From: an uncultured Eubacteriales bacterium
GTDB lineage: Bacteria > Bacillota > Clostridia > Christensenellales > CALVMC01
Length of the DNA: 64,000 nucleotides
Assembly: GCA_949296455.1 (NCBI GenBank)
Contig: CASFOZ010000006.1
Location: 1-64,000 of the forward strand
Direction of reading: 5' to 3'
Shown: one piece after another, positions 45,402 through 53,673 of the stretch
How the letters are laid out: every line of letters starts with the position of its first letter
How positions within the stretch are numbered: the stretch's first letter is position 1
The notes under the pieces: model-generated
Told to the model about the DNA's origin: nothing
Seen by the model: the letters and a program-made list of their open reading frames with translations, nothing else
Databases searched by the model: none
Translations under genes and position numbers: made by a program

Positions 45402-45956
45402 ATGAAATTTTTAGGTTGGATTTTCAACGCAAGTTCAAGACACCGTTTAGGTATAAGAATGTATGAAAAAGGCAAAGTAGGAACACGACTGATTATTTTG
45501 TTGGTTTCGCTTGCTATAGTGGCGGTTGCTTTTTTGATTGAGTATTGGTTTTTTTCTTCTCTTATGACAAAAGACTCTCTTGGCGGCGGAACGAATAAAT
45601 TTGCGTCGTTATTCGGAATAGGAGTTCTTATGGTAATCGTATTTCTTGCCGCATTGGAATTCTGTTCCATATATTCGCTTACCGCCTTTAAAATGGCTAT
45701 TTACGGAACGGCTTTAACCCTTGCAAAAAGAGCCGAAATAAAAAAGGCAAAAAAGAAAGCCAAAGAAGAAGGCGTTGAATATGTCCCCGACGAAAACATT
45801 CAAAAAATGGAAAGTGAAAAAACCTATAAAGCATTCGATATCTTTATCGGAATTTTGGAAATGGTACTTGCAATCGGAATAATAATAGGATTTTTTATCT
45901 TAATGTATAATATGATTGTAGCCCCCTCTTCCGAGGAAAACCTTGGTAGTTTTTAA
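45402..45956 (+). CDS. three-segment membrane protein of unknown function
   Basis: 184 residues from the ATG at 45402 with GGAGGGG five bases before; the longer ORF begins at a TTG inside that site. Membrane segments near 27-48, 68-90 and 152-176, a central charged helix (KKAKKKAKEEGVEYVPDENI) between the second and third. No recognisable family. It lies between tRNA-Arg and its own terminator and may be read from the tRNA promoter. Confidence 0.75.
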   Translation: MKFLGWIFNASSRHRLGIRMYEKGKVGTRLIILLVSLAIVAVAFLIEYWFFSSLMTKDSLGGGTNKFASLFGIGVLMVIVFLAALEFCSIYSLTAFKMAIYGTALTLAKRAEIKKAKKKAKEEGVEYVPDENIQKMESEKTYKAFDIFIGILEMVLAIGIIIGFFILMYNMIVAPSSEENLGSF

Positions 45957-45984
45957 AATCACAAAAAACAGAATTTATAAAAAC

Positions 45985-46015
45985 AAAAAAACTATTCTTC
46001 GTGAATAGTTTTTTT
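45985..46015 (+). terminator. rho-independent terminator after the membrane protein
   Basis: 13-bp stem AAAAAAACTATTC / GAATAGTTTTTTT with loop TTCGT, 28 bases after the stop. Confidence 0.85.
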
Positions 46016-46049
46016 ATGCAAATTATTTTTTAATGAATTTAATATATTA

Positions 46050-46201
46050 AATTTTTCAGTATCAGTCTTCCGAAAGCGCCGACTACACTTCCCGTACGGG
46101 CATTTTATTATACTGAATTTTTCAGTATCAATCTTCCATAGGCTGTGTCGCTTCCATTGAAAAAAATTTATTATGCCTAAGTTTTTCAGTATCAGTCTTC
46201 C
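46050..46201 (-). repeat. three spaced copies of a 22-base element at the mnmA 3' end
   Basis: Copies at 46050-46072, 46116-46137 and 46180-46201 share TTTTTCAGTATCAGTCTTCC (second copy A for G). Period is 64-66 bases. The third copy covers the mnmA stop codon, so each copy repeats the gene's last two codons plus trailer. Copy two forms a 7-bp hairpin TACTGAA-AAA-TTCAGTA. Confidence 0.8.
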
Positions 46202-47286
46202 CCTCTTTCGGTAACTCCGCCGCCTAAAACCACTAAATTATCGAACCTTTCGTCTTTTTTATACAGCACGGTATACTGACCGGGCGTAATACCCCGTTGC
46301 TTTTCTTCGAATTCTATGCTGTAACCGTTTTTGTGTTTTGTCGCATAGGCTTTTACAAGGGGCTGACGGTGTCTGAGCCTTGCAAAGCAGGAAAATTCGT
46401 CTTTTTCGTATTCTTTGTTTATAAAACTGAAATCTTCGGTTATCGCTCTTTTTTTATACAGTGCGCTCTCGTCCCCGTGACTTACATAGAGAATATTATT
46501 TTTAATGTCTTTGTCAATTACAAACCATCTTCCGTTGACCCCGCTTTTATCGCCGCCGAGTCCTAGTCCCCGTCTTTGTCCTATCGTATAATAAAAAACG
46601 CCGTTATGTTTTCCGACAGTGCGGTTGTCGAGAGTTTTTATTTCCCCTTCTTTCATCGGAAGATATCCCGAAAGAAATTTTCTGAAATTTCTCTCCCCTA
46701 TAAAACATATCCCGGTACTGTCCTTTTTTTGACTTACGGGAATTCCGCTTTTTTCCGCAATTTCTCTTACTTGGCTTTTCATAAGGTTCCCTACCGGAAA
46801 CAGAACCTTTTCAAGCTGTCTTTCGGTAAGCTGATTTAAAAAATAAGTCTGGTCCTTATTTTCGTCCTTTGCGGTAAGAAGTCTGTGTCCGTCTGTATGC
46901 GAAACATTGCAGTAGTGTCCCGTTGCGACAAAGTCTGCGCCGATTTTTAAAGCATAGTTTAAAAAGGCGTCGAATTTAATTTCCTTATTGCAAAGCACAT
47001 CGGGATTAGGGGTTCTTCCTTTCGAATACTCGGAAAGAAAGGTTTTAAAAACCCTTTCGTAATATTCGCTTGCAAAATCGGCTGTGTAATAAGGAATATC
47101 CAAAAGTGCGCAAACCTGCCTTGCGTCACGAAGGTCGTCGTCGGAAGTGCATCTTCCGTTCTCGTCCTTTTCGTGCCAGTTGCGCATAAAAAGCCCTATT
47201 ACTTCATAACCCTGTTCTTTTAAAAGCAAAGCGGACACTGCGCTGTCCACTCCGCCCGAAAGACCTACTACTACGCTTTTTCCCAT
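46192..47286 (-). CDS. mnmA: tRNA-specific 2-thiouridylase MnmA
   Basis: 364 residues, full length. PP-loop SGGVDSAVSALLL at the start, catalytic cysteine pair in NPDVLCNKEIKF and DSTGICFIGERNF, TGHYCN, and PGQYTVLYK near the C-terminus (Q-loop). Adds sulfur to U34 of Lys, Glu and Gln tRNAs using persulfide from a desulfurase. No adjacent cysteine desulfurase gene. The start has no strong ribosome site. Confidence 0.95.
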   Translation of the reverse strand: MGKSVVVGLSGGVDSAVSALLLKEQGYEVIGLFMRNWHEKDENGRCTSDDDLRDARQVCALLDIPYYTADFASEYYERVFKTFLSEYSKGRTPNPDVLCNKEIKFDAFLNYALKIGADFVATGHYCNVSHTDGHRLLTAKDENKDQTYFLNQLTERQLEKVLFPVGNLMKSQVREIAEKSGIPVSQKKDSTGICFIGERNFRKFLSGYLPMKEGEIKTLDNRTVGKHNGVFYYTIGQRRGLGLGGDKSGVNGRWFVIDKDIKNNILYVSHGDESALYKKRAITEDFSFINKEYEKDEFSCFARLRHRQPLVKAYATKHKNGYSIEFEEKQRGITPGQYTVLYKKDERFDNLVVLGGGVTERGED

Positions 47287-47351
47287 AACGAAAGATTAAC
47301 ATTTTTAAATCTTTAAGTCAACGCTAATAATAAAACAAACGAAAATAACTC

Positions 47352-47520
47352 GCATTTAAGGTTTATATTAAAACAGCAAGAATAATCTGCTTTTAAAACT
47401 ACTAATTGAACAGTAGAAACCTTGCATTTAAAGCTTATGATTAAAACCGCAAAAACAATCTGCTTTTAATACTACTAATTGAAACAGCAAAAATAATTTA
47501 TTTAAGGCTTATGATTAAAA
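47352..47520. repeat. imperfect tandem repeat, about 73-base unit
   Basis: About 2.3 units start at 47352, 47424 and 47499 with GCATTTAAGG/AGCTTATGATTAAAAC and ATCTGCTTTTAA..ACTACTAATTGAA blocks conserved. The last partial unit runs directly into the ferritin terminator. The 47287-47584 gap contains no ORF. Confidence 0.7.
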
Positions 47521-47551
47521 CAGTCGAAAATAAGAAATATTTTCGACTGTT
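47519..47551 (-). terminator. rho-independent terminator of ferritin
   Basis: 14-bp stem AACAGTCGAAAATA / TATTTTCGACTGTT with loop AGAAA, 33 bases after the ferritin stop. Confidence 0.85.
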
Positions 47552-47584
47552 CATATGTGCATATAATTTAATTCGGTAAAATTA

Positions 47585-48097
47585 TTATAAAACAAGCGAC
47601 GGTGCGGTATAAACTCTTGCTTTTAACTCGTTATCGAGCATATAAAGGGATTTTGCGTCGCTTCCGAAAAGTTCCATCTTCTTTATAAGATTATCGGCAT
47701 TCGTCTCTTCTTCGCCCTGCTCTTTTACAAACCAATCGAGAAATTGTATTGTTCTGAAATCCTTTACTTCGGTTGCCGCAGAATAAATATTATTTATCAA
47801 AGAAGTTACATACTGTTCGTGTTTCAAACCTTCTTTTAAAGGTGTGAAGTTGTCTTTTAATACTTTGTCAGGTTTAGCAATTTCTTTAAGCACGATTTTA
47901 TGTCCGTTATTTTGCAGATATTTTAAAAACAGCATAGCATGGTCTCTTTCTTCCTGAGCCTGAACATAGTACCAGTTTGAAAAGCCTTGAAGTCCCGCTT
48001 CTTCATAATAATTGGAAAAATCGAGATAAAGATAAGCAGAATAAAATTCCTTGTTGATTTGGTCGTTAATAAGTTCATAAATTTTTTTATCAAGCAT
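47585..48097 (-). CDS. ferritin
   Basis: 170 residues from the ATG at 48097 (GGAGG at eight bases). Four-helix bundle with the ferroxidase ligands in NKEFYSAYLYLDFSNYYEE, QEERDHAMLF and EEETNADNLIKK; short C-terminal helix. Non-haem iron storage in the cytoplasm, as a 24-mer. Divergent from the PerR/Fur-type regulator with one box between the two promoters, so probably iron- or peroxide-controlled. Confidence 0.93.
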   Translation of the reverse strand: MLDKKIYELINDQINKEFYSAYLYLDFSNYYEEAGLQGFSNWYYVQAQEERDHAMLFLKYLQNNGHKIVLKEIAKPDKVLKDNFTPLKEGLKHEQYVTSLINNIYSAATEVKDFRTIQFLDWFVKEQGEEETNADNLIKKMELFGSDAKSLYMLDNELKARVYTAPSLVL

Positions 48098-48119
48098 AAT
48101 TAAAACCTCCATATAAGGG

Positions 48120-48148
48120 ATTATAAATCTAAATCGAAATAAAATCAA
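48120..48148 (-). promoter_or_regulatory. sigma-A promoter of ferritin
   Basis: Minus-strand TTGATT (48143-48148), 17 bases, TATAAT (48120-48125), 22 bases before the start codon. Confidence 0.75.
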
Positions 48149-48154
48149 GAAATT

Positions 48155-48169
48155 TAATAATAATTCTTA
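48155..48169. promoter_or_regulatory. PerR/Fur-type box between ferritin and perR
   Basis: TAATAAT-A-ATTCTTA has 7-1-7 symmetry with one mismatch, lies 7 bases from each -35 box and shares TAATAAT with the rubrerythrin operator at 12445-12459. Confidence 0.6.
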
Positions 48170-48176
48170 ATTTTAA

Positions 48177-48206
48177 TTGACAAATATAATAAAATAAATA
48201 TATAAT
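48177..48206 (+). promoter_or_regulatory. sigma-A promoter of the PerR/Fur-family gene
   Basis: TTGACA (48177-48182), 18 bases, TATAAT (48201-48206). Confidence 0.75.
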
Positions 48207-48226
48207 CATATTAAAAGGTGGTAAAA

Positions 48227-48589
48227 ATGACTCGTCAGAAACAGCTTATTATAGACATATTAAAAAATTCCGAAGGACACATGACTGCGGACGAAATTTA
48301 TATGGAAGCAAAAAAAAGGCTTCCGAAAATAGCCGTGGGCACGGTTTACAGAAATCTCAATATACTTTCTGCCGACAAAATAATTAACCGTGTAGCAATA
48401 GGCAACGGCTCGGACATATTCGATAAAACTCCGAGTCAACACCCGCATATGATTTGTGAAAATTGCGGAAAGGTTTTCGATTTGCCAGAAGAGGTTATAG
48501 ATTATAAAAAAATAGAAAGCGAAGGGAACAAAGTCATATCCTGTAACCTTACCGTTAAATGTTTATGTAAAGATTGCAGAAAAGACTAA
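48227..48589 (+). CDS. Fur-family regulator, PerR-like
   Basis: 120 residues from the ATG at 48227 (AAAGGTGG upstream; a GTG further up lies inside that site). Short Fur-type winged helix (TRQKQLIIDILKN, HMTADEIYMEAKK, AVGTVYRNLNIL), regulatory-metal region FDKTPSQHPHMICENCG and structural zinc site with two CxxC pairs (CENC, CKDC). The length and divergent partner ferritin favour PerR (peroxide sensor), but Fur or Zur cannot be excluded from residues alone. Confidence 0.88.
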   Translation: MTRQKQLIIDILKNSEGHMTADEIYMEAKKRLPKIAVGTVYRNLNILSADKIINRVAIGNGSDIFDKTPSQHPHMICENCGKVFDLPEEVIDYKKIESEGNKVISCNLTVKCLCKDCRKD

Positions 48590-48599
48590 AAAAAATATT

Positions 48600-48624
48600 A
48601 ACCGTATGAAAGTACGGTTTTTTT
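48600..48624 (+). terminator. rho-independent terminator of the PerR/Fur gene
   Basis: 7-bp stem AACCGTA / TACGGTT with a six-base loop and a T run, ten bases after the stop. Confidence 0.75.
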
Positions 48625-48795
48625 ATGCAAACAATAAATTAAATTTTTTTAATTCGGCTTTTAAACATTAAAAAATAAAATTACTAAAATAAGGAAATAA
48701 TAAATAAAATAATAGCTTGATAATGTAAAAATATGCTTGCATTTTGACGGTTAAAATTTTATCATATTAATAACTTTTATTCGGAGGTTTTGCAA

Positions 48796-50211
48796 ATGAA
48801 AAAAACGAAGATAATATGCACGATAGGTCCTGCCTGCACTGACGAAAAGATACTGACCGATATGGCGCTTGCGGGAATGAATGTTGCAAGACTTAACTTT
48901 TCGCACGGAACATACGAAGAACAGCTTGAAAAAATCAATCTTATAAAAAAAGTCAGGGAAAAACTTAATCTTCCCATTCCGATAATGCTCGATACAAAAG
49001 GTCCTGAATACAGAATAAAGACATTTAAAAACGGCAAGGTATTTTTAAAGGACGGAGCAAAATTTTCTCTTACAAGCGAAGATATCGAAGGCGACGAAAA
49101 CAGGGTATCGGTATCTTATAAAAATATGATAAAAGAACTTAATGTAGGCGACCGTGTTTTAATAAATAACGGACTTATAATACTTGAAGTTTTAAGTATT
49201 GATAAAACGGAAGCGGTAACTAAAGTTATAGCGGGCGGCGAACTTTCAGACAGAAAGAGCATGAGTTTTCCCGGCAAGGTACTCAATCAGATATATCTTA
49301 GCGAACAGGACAAAAAAGATATACTTTTCGGAATAAAGAACGATGTGGATTTTATAGCCTGTTCCTTTGTATCGAGAAAAGAAGACCTTATTGCGGTAAG
49401 GAATTTTTTAAAAGAAAACGGCGGCGAAAATATCGACCTTATAGCAAAAATCGAGAACAGAAGCGGAGTTGACAATATCGAAGAGATTATCGACGCAAGC
49501 GACGGAATAATGATAGGCAGAGGCGATATGGGCGTTGAAATTCCTTTTGAAGAACTTCCCGCAATACAAAAGCACCTTATACAGACTTGCAGAATGATAG
49601 GCAAAAGGGTTATAACGGCAACCGAAATGCTTGAATCCATGATACACAATCCCCGCCCCACAAGAGCGGAAATATCCGATGTAGCCAACGCCGTATATGA
49701 CGGAACAAGCGCTATAATGCTTTCGGGTGAAACGGCAGCCGGAAAATACCCTGTACTGACCGTAAAGACAATGAGTAAAATTGCCGAAGAAGCCGAAAAG
49801 AATATTAATTACGAACATACTTTTAAAAATTCCGAATTTAAAATAAAAAACACGATAGACGCACTTTCTCATTCAACCTGCGGAGTTGCGATAGACATAA
49901 AAGCCAAAGTAATCGTAGCCTGTACGAGAACGGGAGGCACGGCAAGAATGGTATCTCGGTTCCGCTCGCCCATTAACATAATCGGTATGACTACCGACGA
50001 AAAGGTCTGGCGAAAACTCGCTTTGTCGTGGGGGGTTCTTCCTATGATGAGCGAAGAGTTCAATTCTATCGATGTTCTCTTCTACCACGCAATCGAAGCC
50101 GCTAAAAAATCCAATCTCGTAAAAAAGAACGATATTATAGTCATAACCGGCGGCTCCCCTAACGGGCAGACGGGAAACACTAATCTTATCAAAATCGAAA
50201 CGATACGGTAA
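48796..50211 (+). CDS. pyk: pyruvate kinase
   Basis: 471 residues from the ATG at 48796 (GGAGG nine bases upstream; the TTG further up is ignored). Barrel motifs in order: KIICTIGPA, GMNVARLNFSHGT, MLDTKGPE, FIACSFVSRKED, LIAKIENRSGVDNIEEI (catalytic Lys), GIMIGRGDMGVEIP, TATEMLESMI, and the activator-binding C-domain ending ITGGSPNGQTGNTNLI. No extra PEP-utiliser domain, unlike Bacillus. Makes ATP and pyruvate from PEP. A TTGACG at 48744-48749 is a candidate -35 box but no good -10 follows. Confidence 0.95.
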   Translation: MKKTKIICTIGPACTDEKILTDMALAGMNVARLNFSHGTYEEQLEKINLIKKVREKLNLPIPIMLDTKGPEYRIKTFKNGKVFLKDGAKFSLTSEDIEGDENRVSVSYKNMIKELNVGDRVLINNGLIILEVLSIDKTEAVTKVIAGGELSDRKSMSFPGKVLNQIYLSEQDKKDILFGIKNDVDFIACSFVSRKEDLIAVRNFLKENGGENIDLIAKIENRSGVDNIEEIIDASDGIMIGRGDMGVEIPFEELPAIQKHLIQTCRMIGKRVITATEMLESMIHNPRPTRAEISDVANAVYDGTSAIMLSGETAAGKYPVLTVKTMSKIAEEAEKNINYEHTFKNSEFKIKNTIDALSHSTCGVAIDIKAKVIVACTRTGGTARMVSRFRSPINIIGMTTDEKVWRKLALSWGVLPMMSEEFNSIDVLFYHAIEAAKKSNLVKKNDIIVITGGSPNGQTGNTNLIKIETIR

Positions 50212-50480
50212 AATAAGTTAACGAAATTATTATGTAATTGGAATTTAAAGATTGACTGAACCGAAAGACAGCTTTATAAAACTAAAATAGAAATTGCAAT
50301 AGCGGAGTTTGCAGATTAAACAAATTATATTAAATTAAAATATAACTGCAAATTAGCGGTTAGATTAATTTAATAAAAATTAAAATTAATTGTAAGTTCT
50401 CAGATTAATTAAAATAAATAAAACTATAATAAAATCGCATACTCGCTGATTAAAGATATATTAATTTTAAATTCAAATAA

Positions 50481-50510
50481 AAAACGGCCGTACTTTGTAC
50501 GGCCGTTTTT
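50481..50510. terminator. bidirectional terminator between pyk and the feo operon
   Basis: 13-bp stem AAAACGGCCGTAC / GTACGGCCGTTTT with loop TTTG-like three to four bases. The preceding AT-rich 50212-50480 stretch shows no ORF, promoter or structured RNA that I can recognise. Confidence 0.85.
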
Positions 50511-50521
50511 CGGTTAGGGAT

Positions 50522-50743
50522 TTATGTTTTATCGGAATTTGCGTTATTTGAATTTTTCTTTTTAGCACAGCAATCGCAATAAGGACAAGCCGCACAATTC
50601 TTTTTGTCTTGACTTTCGTTTTTGTCTTTTTGAGAGATACATCCGCAGCCTTTTCCTTTTTTCCTTCTAACGATATTGAATATTATCGTAAACAGAACAA
50701 GTATTACTGCAAAAATTATAATTATTATTTCCAATGCTTTCAT
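50522..50743 (-). CDS. FeoB-associated Cys-rich membrane protein
   Basis: 73 residues: one N-terminal membrane segment (about 4-24), a basic stretch, then a cysteine-rich tail (KGCGCIS, NCAACPYCDCCAKKK). This matches the small protein often found after feoB in Clostridia, thought to aid Fe(II) import or bind iron. 52 bases after feoB without terminator, so part of the feo transcript. Confidence 0.85.
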   Translation of the reverse strand: MKALEIIIIIFAVILVLFTIIFNIVRRKKGKGCGCISQKDKNESQDKKNCAACPYCDCCAKKKNSNNANSDKT

Positions 50744-50795
50744 TTTATCCCTTCTTTAAATTTAACACTGTTAAGGTTTGATTTATTTAATTAGA

Positions 50796-53084
50796 CTAAG
50801 AACTTTTTTTAGAGTTCTTTTTTAATTTTTTTAGAAACTCGAATTTAGGCATTTTAATAATATGCTTAGCTGAAAGAACAACTAAAGTCACAACAACCGC
50901 AGCTATTACAAGTCCTACTATAAGCGCAGCCCACCAAAGCACGGTAGCAAGCACTCCGAACCAGAATACAAACAGCGAAACAGAATAAGCCGTAAGCATC
51001 CAGAAAGCTATCGCCGTCCATAGTTTCTTTTTTGAATTAAGTTCACCGCTTGCCGCCGCAACAGCAGCCATACAAGGCACCGATAAAAGGTTGAAGCACA
51101 TAAACGAGAACATTGCGGGTATCGCTATATCCACGCCGCCGAGCACTCCCCCTCCTATACCCGTCATCATAATACCGAGCGGAGTTGAGACTATATCGGA
51201 AGCTTCCATTTCCAAAGCGTCTTCTTCGAGACCGGAAAATACGCCGAGAGTGGATACAACCATTTCTTTTGCGATAAGTCCCGTAATTGCCGCAACAACG
51301 AATTTCCAGCCGTCGTCGCCCATGGCAAAGCCCAAAGGAACGAATACCCAGGTAAACAATTTTGCTATTGACCCTAATATACTTTGCCCGCTGTCTTCCA
51401 CAAACTGCCATTCGAAATTAAATGAACTCAAAAACCAAATTATCACGACTGCGCCTGCAATTATAGTTGCGGCTCTGTAAATATAATGTTTAAGTTTATC
51501 CCAAAGGTGCAACATAAGATTTTTGAACTGCGGCGCATGATAGTTGGGAAGTTCCATAATAAAAGGCGGAGTCTCCCCTTTTGCGGCAGTTAATTTTAAA
51601 ATCAGCGCACCGACAATAGCAACAACGATACCGATTAAGTACATGGAAAAGACTATAAGTTCGGCATTAAGTCCTGAATAAACTTGAGCAAACACTCCTG
51701 CAAAAGCCGCCCAGATAGGAAGCTTTGCTCCGCACGAGAAGAAAGGCGCTATACAAATGGCTCTTTTGCGTTCTCCTTCGTTTTCGAGGGTTCTCGTTGC
51801 CATAATACCCGGTACTGCACAGCCGAAACACATAAGAAGGGGCATAAAAGCCTTACCCGAAAGTCCGAATTTTCTGAACGCTCTGTCCATAATGAAAGCA
51901 ACTCTTGCCATATAACCGCTGTCTTCGAGAATTGAAAGGAACAAGAAAAGAACGAGTATCTGCGGTATAAATGAAAGCACCGAAAAAACACCGCTTAAAA
52001 GTCCGTCGCATATAAGACTTGTGTACCATGTTCCCTCCGGCATCGCACCTCCGACTGCTTCGGTTATCGAAGAAGTTATCCAGTCAACGATATTAAAAAG
52101 AATCACACCGGGCGAATTAATTGCGTCGGTTCCTAAAATCGGAATATCGAAACTTCCCTCAGGAATAAAATATCCTATGAAAAGCAAATTTTCACTGAAA
52201 GTCAAATGGAACACCGCAAACATAATAAGAAGGAATATCGGAATACCCCAGATTTTATGAGTAAGCACTTTATCGGCTTTATCGCTTTTAGTCATTCCTT
52301 GCGATATATTACCTTTTTTAAGAGAAGATTCATAGTGCTTATCAATGTACTTATAACGCAAATCGGCTACCACCCCTTCAAAATCGCCCTCGAAGTCGCC
52401 GGTATCGATTTTCTCTTTTAACTCTGAACATTTTTTTTCTATATCGGGAAATTTTTGATTTTCCAAACCGTCTCCTTCAATCATTTTCACGGTATGAAAG
52501 ACGGGGTTTTCGATATTTTCTTTTTCATAAAGTTCGTAAACTTCTTTGTAAATACCTTTAAGGGTTGCGCCGTTTACAACGCAGATTCCCTTTTTCGGCT
52601 CTTTTGCGCATTTCAAAGCTTCTTCCATAAGCTCTTTGATATTCGACCCTTTTAATGCGCTGATTTTAACGGCTTTAACATTCAACTCTTCGGAAAGTTT
52701 TTCCGCATCTATGATATCGCCGTTTTTTTCTGCTACATCGCTCATATTAAGTGCGACAATCATAGGAATATCGAGTTCGTTTAGCTGAGTGGTGAGATAT
52801 AAATTTCTCAATAAATTGGTCGAATCTACTATATTTATAATACAGTCGGGTTTTTCTTCGAGAAGATAATTTCTCGAAACGATTTCTTCAGGGGTATAAG
52901 GAGAAAGCGAATAAATACCCGGTAAGTCTACAATCTCGATTTTTTCACCTTGCTTTTTATAGTACCCCGATTTTTTTTCTACGGTAACGCCCGGCCAGTT
53001 TCCTACATGAGCAGTACTGCCCGTAAGAGCGTTGAACAAGGTGGTTTTTCCCGAGTTCGGATTTCCTGCAAGAGCGAATCTCAT
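50796..53084 (-). CDS. feoB: ferrous iron transport protein FeoB
   Basis: 762 residues from the ATG at 53084, which overlaps the feoA stop by four bases (ATGA) and has GGAGGTGG upstream. N-terminal G-domain with GNPNSGKTT, G3 DLPGIYSLSPYTPEE, G4 NMSD and G5 SALKG; GDI domain; then two Gate motifs in the membrane (LFLFLSILEDSGYMARVAF, MLCFGCAVPGIMATRTL and the related C-terminal repeat). Imports Fe(II) across the cytoplasmic membrane; the main iron route in anaerobes. Confidence 0.96.
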   Translation of the reverse strand: MRFALAGNPNSGKTTLFNALTGSTAHVGNWPGVTVEKKSGYYKKQGEKIEIVDLPGIYSLSPYTPEEIVSRNYLLEEKPDCIINIVDSTNLLRNLYLTTQLNELDIPMIVALNMSDVAEKNGDIIDAEKLSEELNVKAVKISALKGSNIKELMEEALKCAKEPKKGICVVNGATLKGIYKEVYELYEKENIENPVFHTVKMIEGDGLENQKFPDIEKKCSELKEKIDTGDFEGDFEGVVADLRYKYIDKHYESSLKKGNISQGMTKSDKADKVLTHKIWGIPIFLLIMFAVFHLTFSENLLFIGYFIPEGSFDIPILGTDAINSPGVILFNIVDWITSSITEAVGGAMPEGTWYTSLICDGLLSGVFSVLSFIPQILVLFLFLSILEDSGYMARVAFIMDRAFRKFGLSGKAFMPLLMCFGCAVPGIMATRTLENEGERKRAICIAPFFSCGAKLPIWAAFAGVFAQVYSGLNAELIVFSMYLIGIVVAIVGALILKLTAAKGETPPFIMELPNYHAPQFKNLMLHLWDKLKHYIYRAATIIAGAVVIIWFLSSFNFEWQFVEDSGQSILGSIAKLFTWVFVPLGFAMGDDGWKFVVAAITGLIAKEMVVSTLGVFSGLEEDALEMEASDIVSTPLGIMMTGIGGGVLGGVDIAIPAMFSFMCFNLLSVPCMAAVAAASGELNSKKKLWTAIAFWMLTAYSVSLFVFWFGVLATVLWWAALIVGLVIAAVVVTLVVLSAKHIIKMPKFEFLKKLKKNSKKSS

Positions 53085-53314
53085 TTTTCCACCTCCATTA
53101 CTACACATTCTGCTTCGCTTTTTCTGAGCGAAAGCTCGTATCCCCTCAAATTAACTTCGATAGGGTCCCCTAAGGGCGCAGTCTTTCTCATAACTATTAC
53201 CGCACCCGGTGTTACACCCATATCGAAAAGTCTCCTTTTGATTTTGCCTTCGGCTTGTATTTTTTTTACAACGCCCGACTGCTCAGGGATAAATTCGTTT
53301 AACTTTACCAACAT
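53081..53314 (-). CDS. feoA: FeoA-domain protein (second copy)
   Basis: 77 residues. SH3-like beta-barrel: QAEGKIKRRLFDMGVTPGA then IVMRKTAPLGDPIEVNLRGYELSLRKSEAECV, the canonical FeoA pattern with the GDP..V.LRGY..SLRK block. Cytoplasmic activator of FeoB. Ten bases after the first FeoA gene and overlapping feoB. This copy is the closer match to the family. Confidence 0.93.
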   Translation of the reverse strand: MLVKLNEFIPEQSGVVKKIQAEGKIKRRLFDMGVTPGAVIVMRKTAPLGDPIEVNLRGYELSLRKSEAECVVMEVEK

Positions 53315-53324
53315 ATAACCTCCT

Positions 53325-53540
53325 TTATGCTACAATAATTTTCATTGCCAAAGCTTTGTTTATTGCAAGTTTTCCGTCCTTTACTTTGACGATTACATCG
53401 CCTTTTCCGTCGGAATAACTCGTAAGTACGCTCCCGATTAAAATTCCGAGATTCCCTAAATGTTTCTTTGTTTTTTCATCGGCGTAAATGTTTTTAACGG
53501 TCACTTCCCTGCCGTAGGGCGCAAATGCCAATGCCATCAT
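53325..53540 (-). CDS. FeoA-domain protein (first copy)
   Basis: 71 residues. FeoA-like barrel with KNIYADEKTKKHLGNLGILIGS and VIVKVKDGKLAINKALAMKI, more divergent than its neighbour, lacking the GDP..V.LRGY block. It begins ATGATG; AAAGGAG spacing favours either first or second ATG. Possibly forms a heterocomplex with the second FeoA at FeoB. First gene of the operon. Confidence 0.85.
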   Translation of the reverse strand: MMALAFAPYGREVTVKNIYADEKTKKHLGNLGILIGSVLTSYSDGKGDVIVKVKDGKLAINKALAMKIIVA

Positions 53541-53551
53541 AAATCTCCTTT

Positions 53552-53567
53552 GTTCGCATAAGCGAAC
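53552..53567. promoter_or_regulatory. feo operator 1
   Basis: GTTCGCATAAGCGAAC: perfect 6-base arms GTTCGC/GCGAAC, four-base centre. It touches the AAAGGAG ribosome site of the first feoA gene. Confidence 0.7.
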
Positions 53568-53588
53568 TATATCTTAAAAAATTATTTT

Positions 53589-53604
53589 GTTCGCATAGGC
53601 GAAC
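53589..53604. promoter_or_regulatory. feo operator 2
   Basis: GTTCGCATAGGCGAAC, same arms, 37 bases from operator 1. Confidence 0.7.
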
Positions 53605-53649
53605 CGTACTTCAAAAAAATAAAGACCTGATATATTTTATAATTTTTTT

Positions 53650-53665
53650 GTTCGCTTATGCGAAC
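53650..53665. promoter_or_regulatory. feo operator 3 at the transcription start
   Basis: GTTCGCTTATGCGAAC, same arms. It covers the predicted start of transcription of the feo promoter (about 53667), as expected for repression. Confidence 0.75.
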
Positions 53666-53673
53666 TTAATTTT

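Noticed and set aside
46050-46201. Possible mini-CRISPR (22-base repeats, about 43-base spacers)
   Set aside because: Only three imperfect copies, one inside the mnmA stop region, no cas genes in the window, and repeats shorter than usual.
49408-49872. 154-residue antisense ORF in pyk
   Set aside because: Product is Cys/Tyr/Phe-rich as expected for the reverse strand of a conserved gene; no start signal.
50212-50480. Possible small RNA between pyk and feo genes
   Set aside because: Very AT-rich with no internal promoter plus stem-loop plus terminator combination; only the terminator at its end is convincing.
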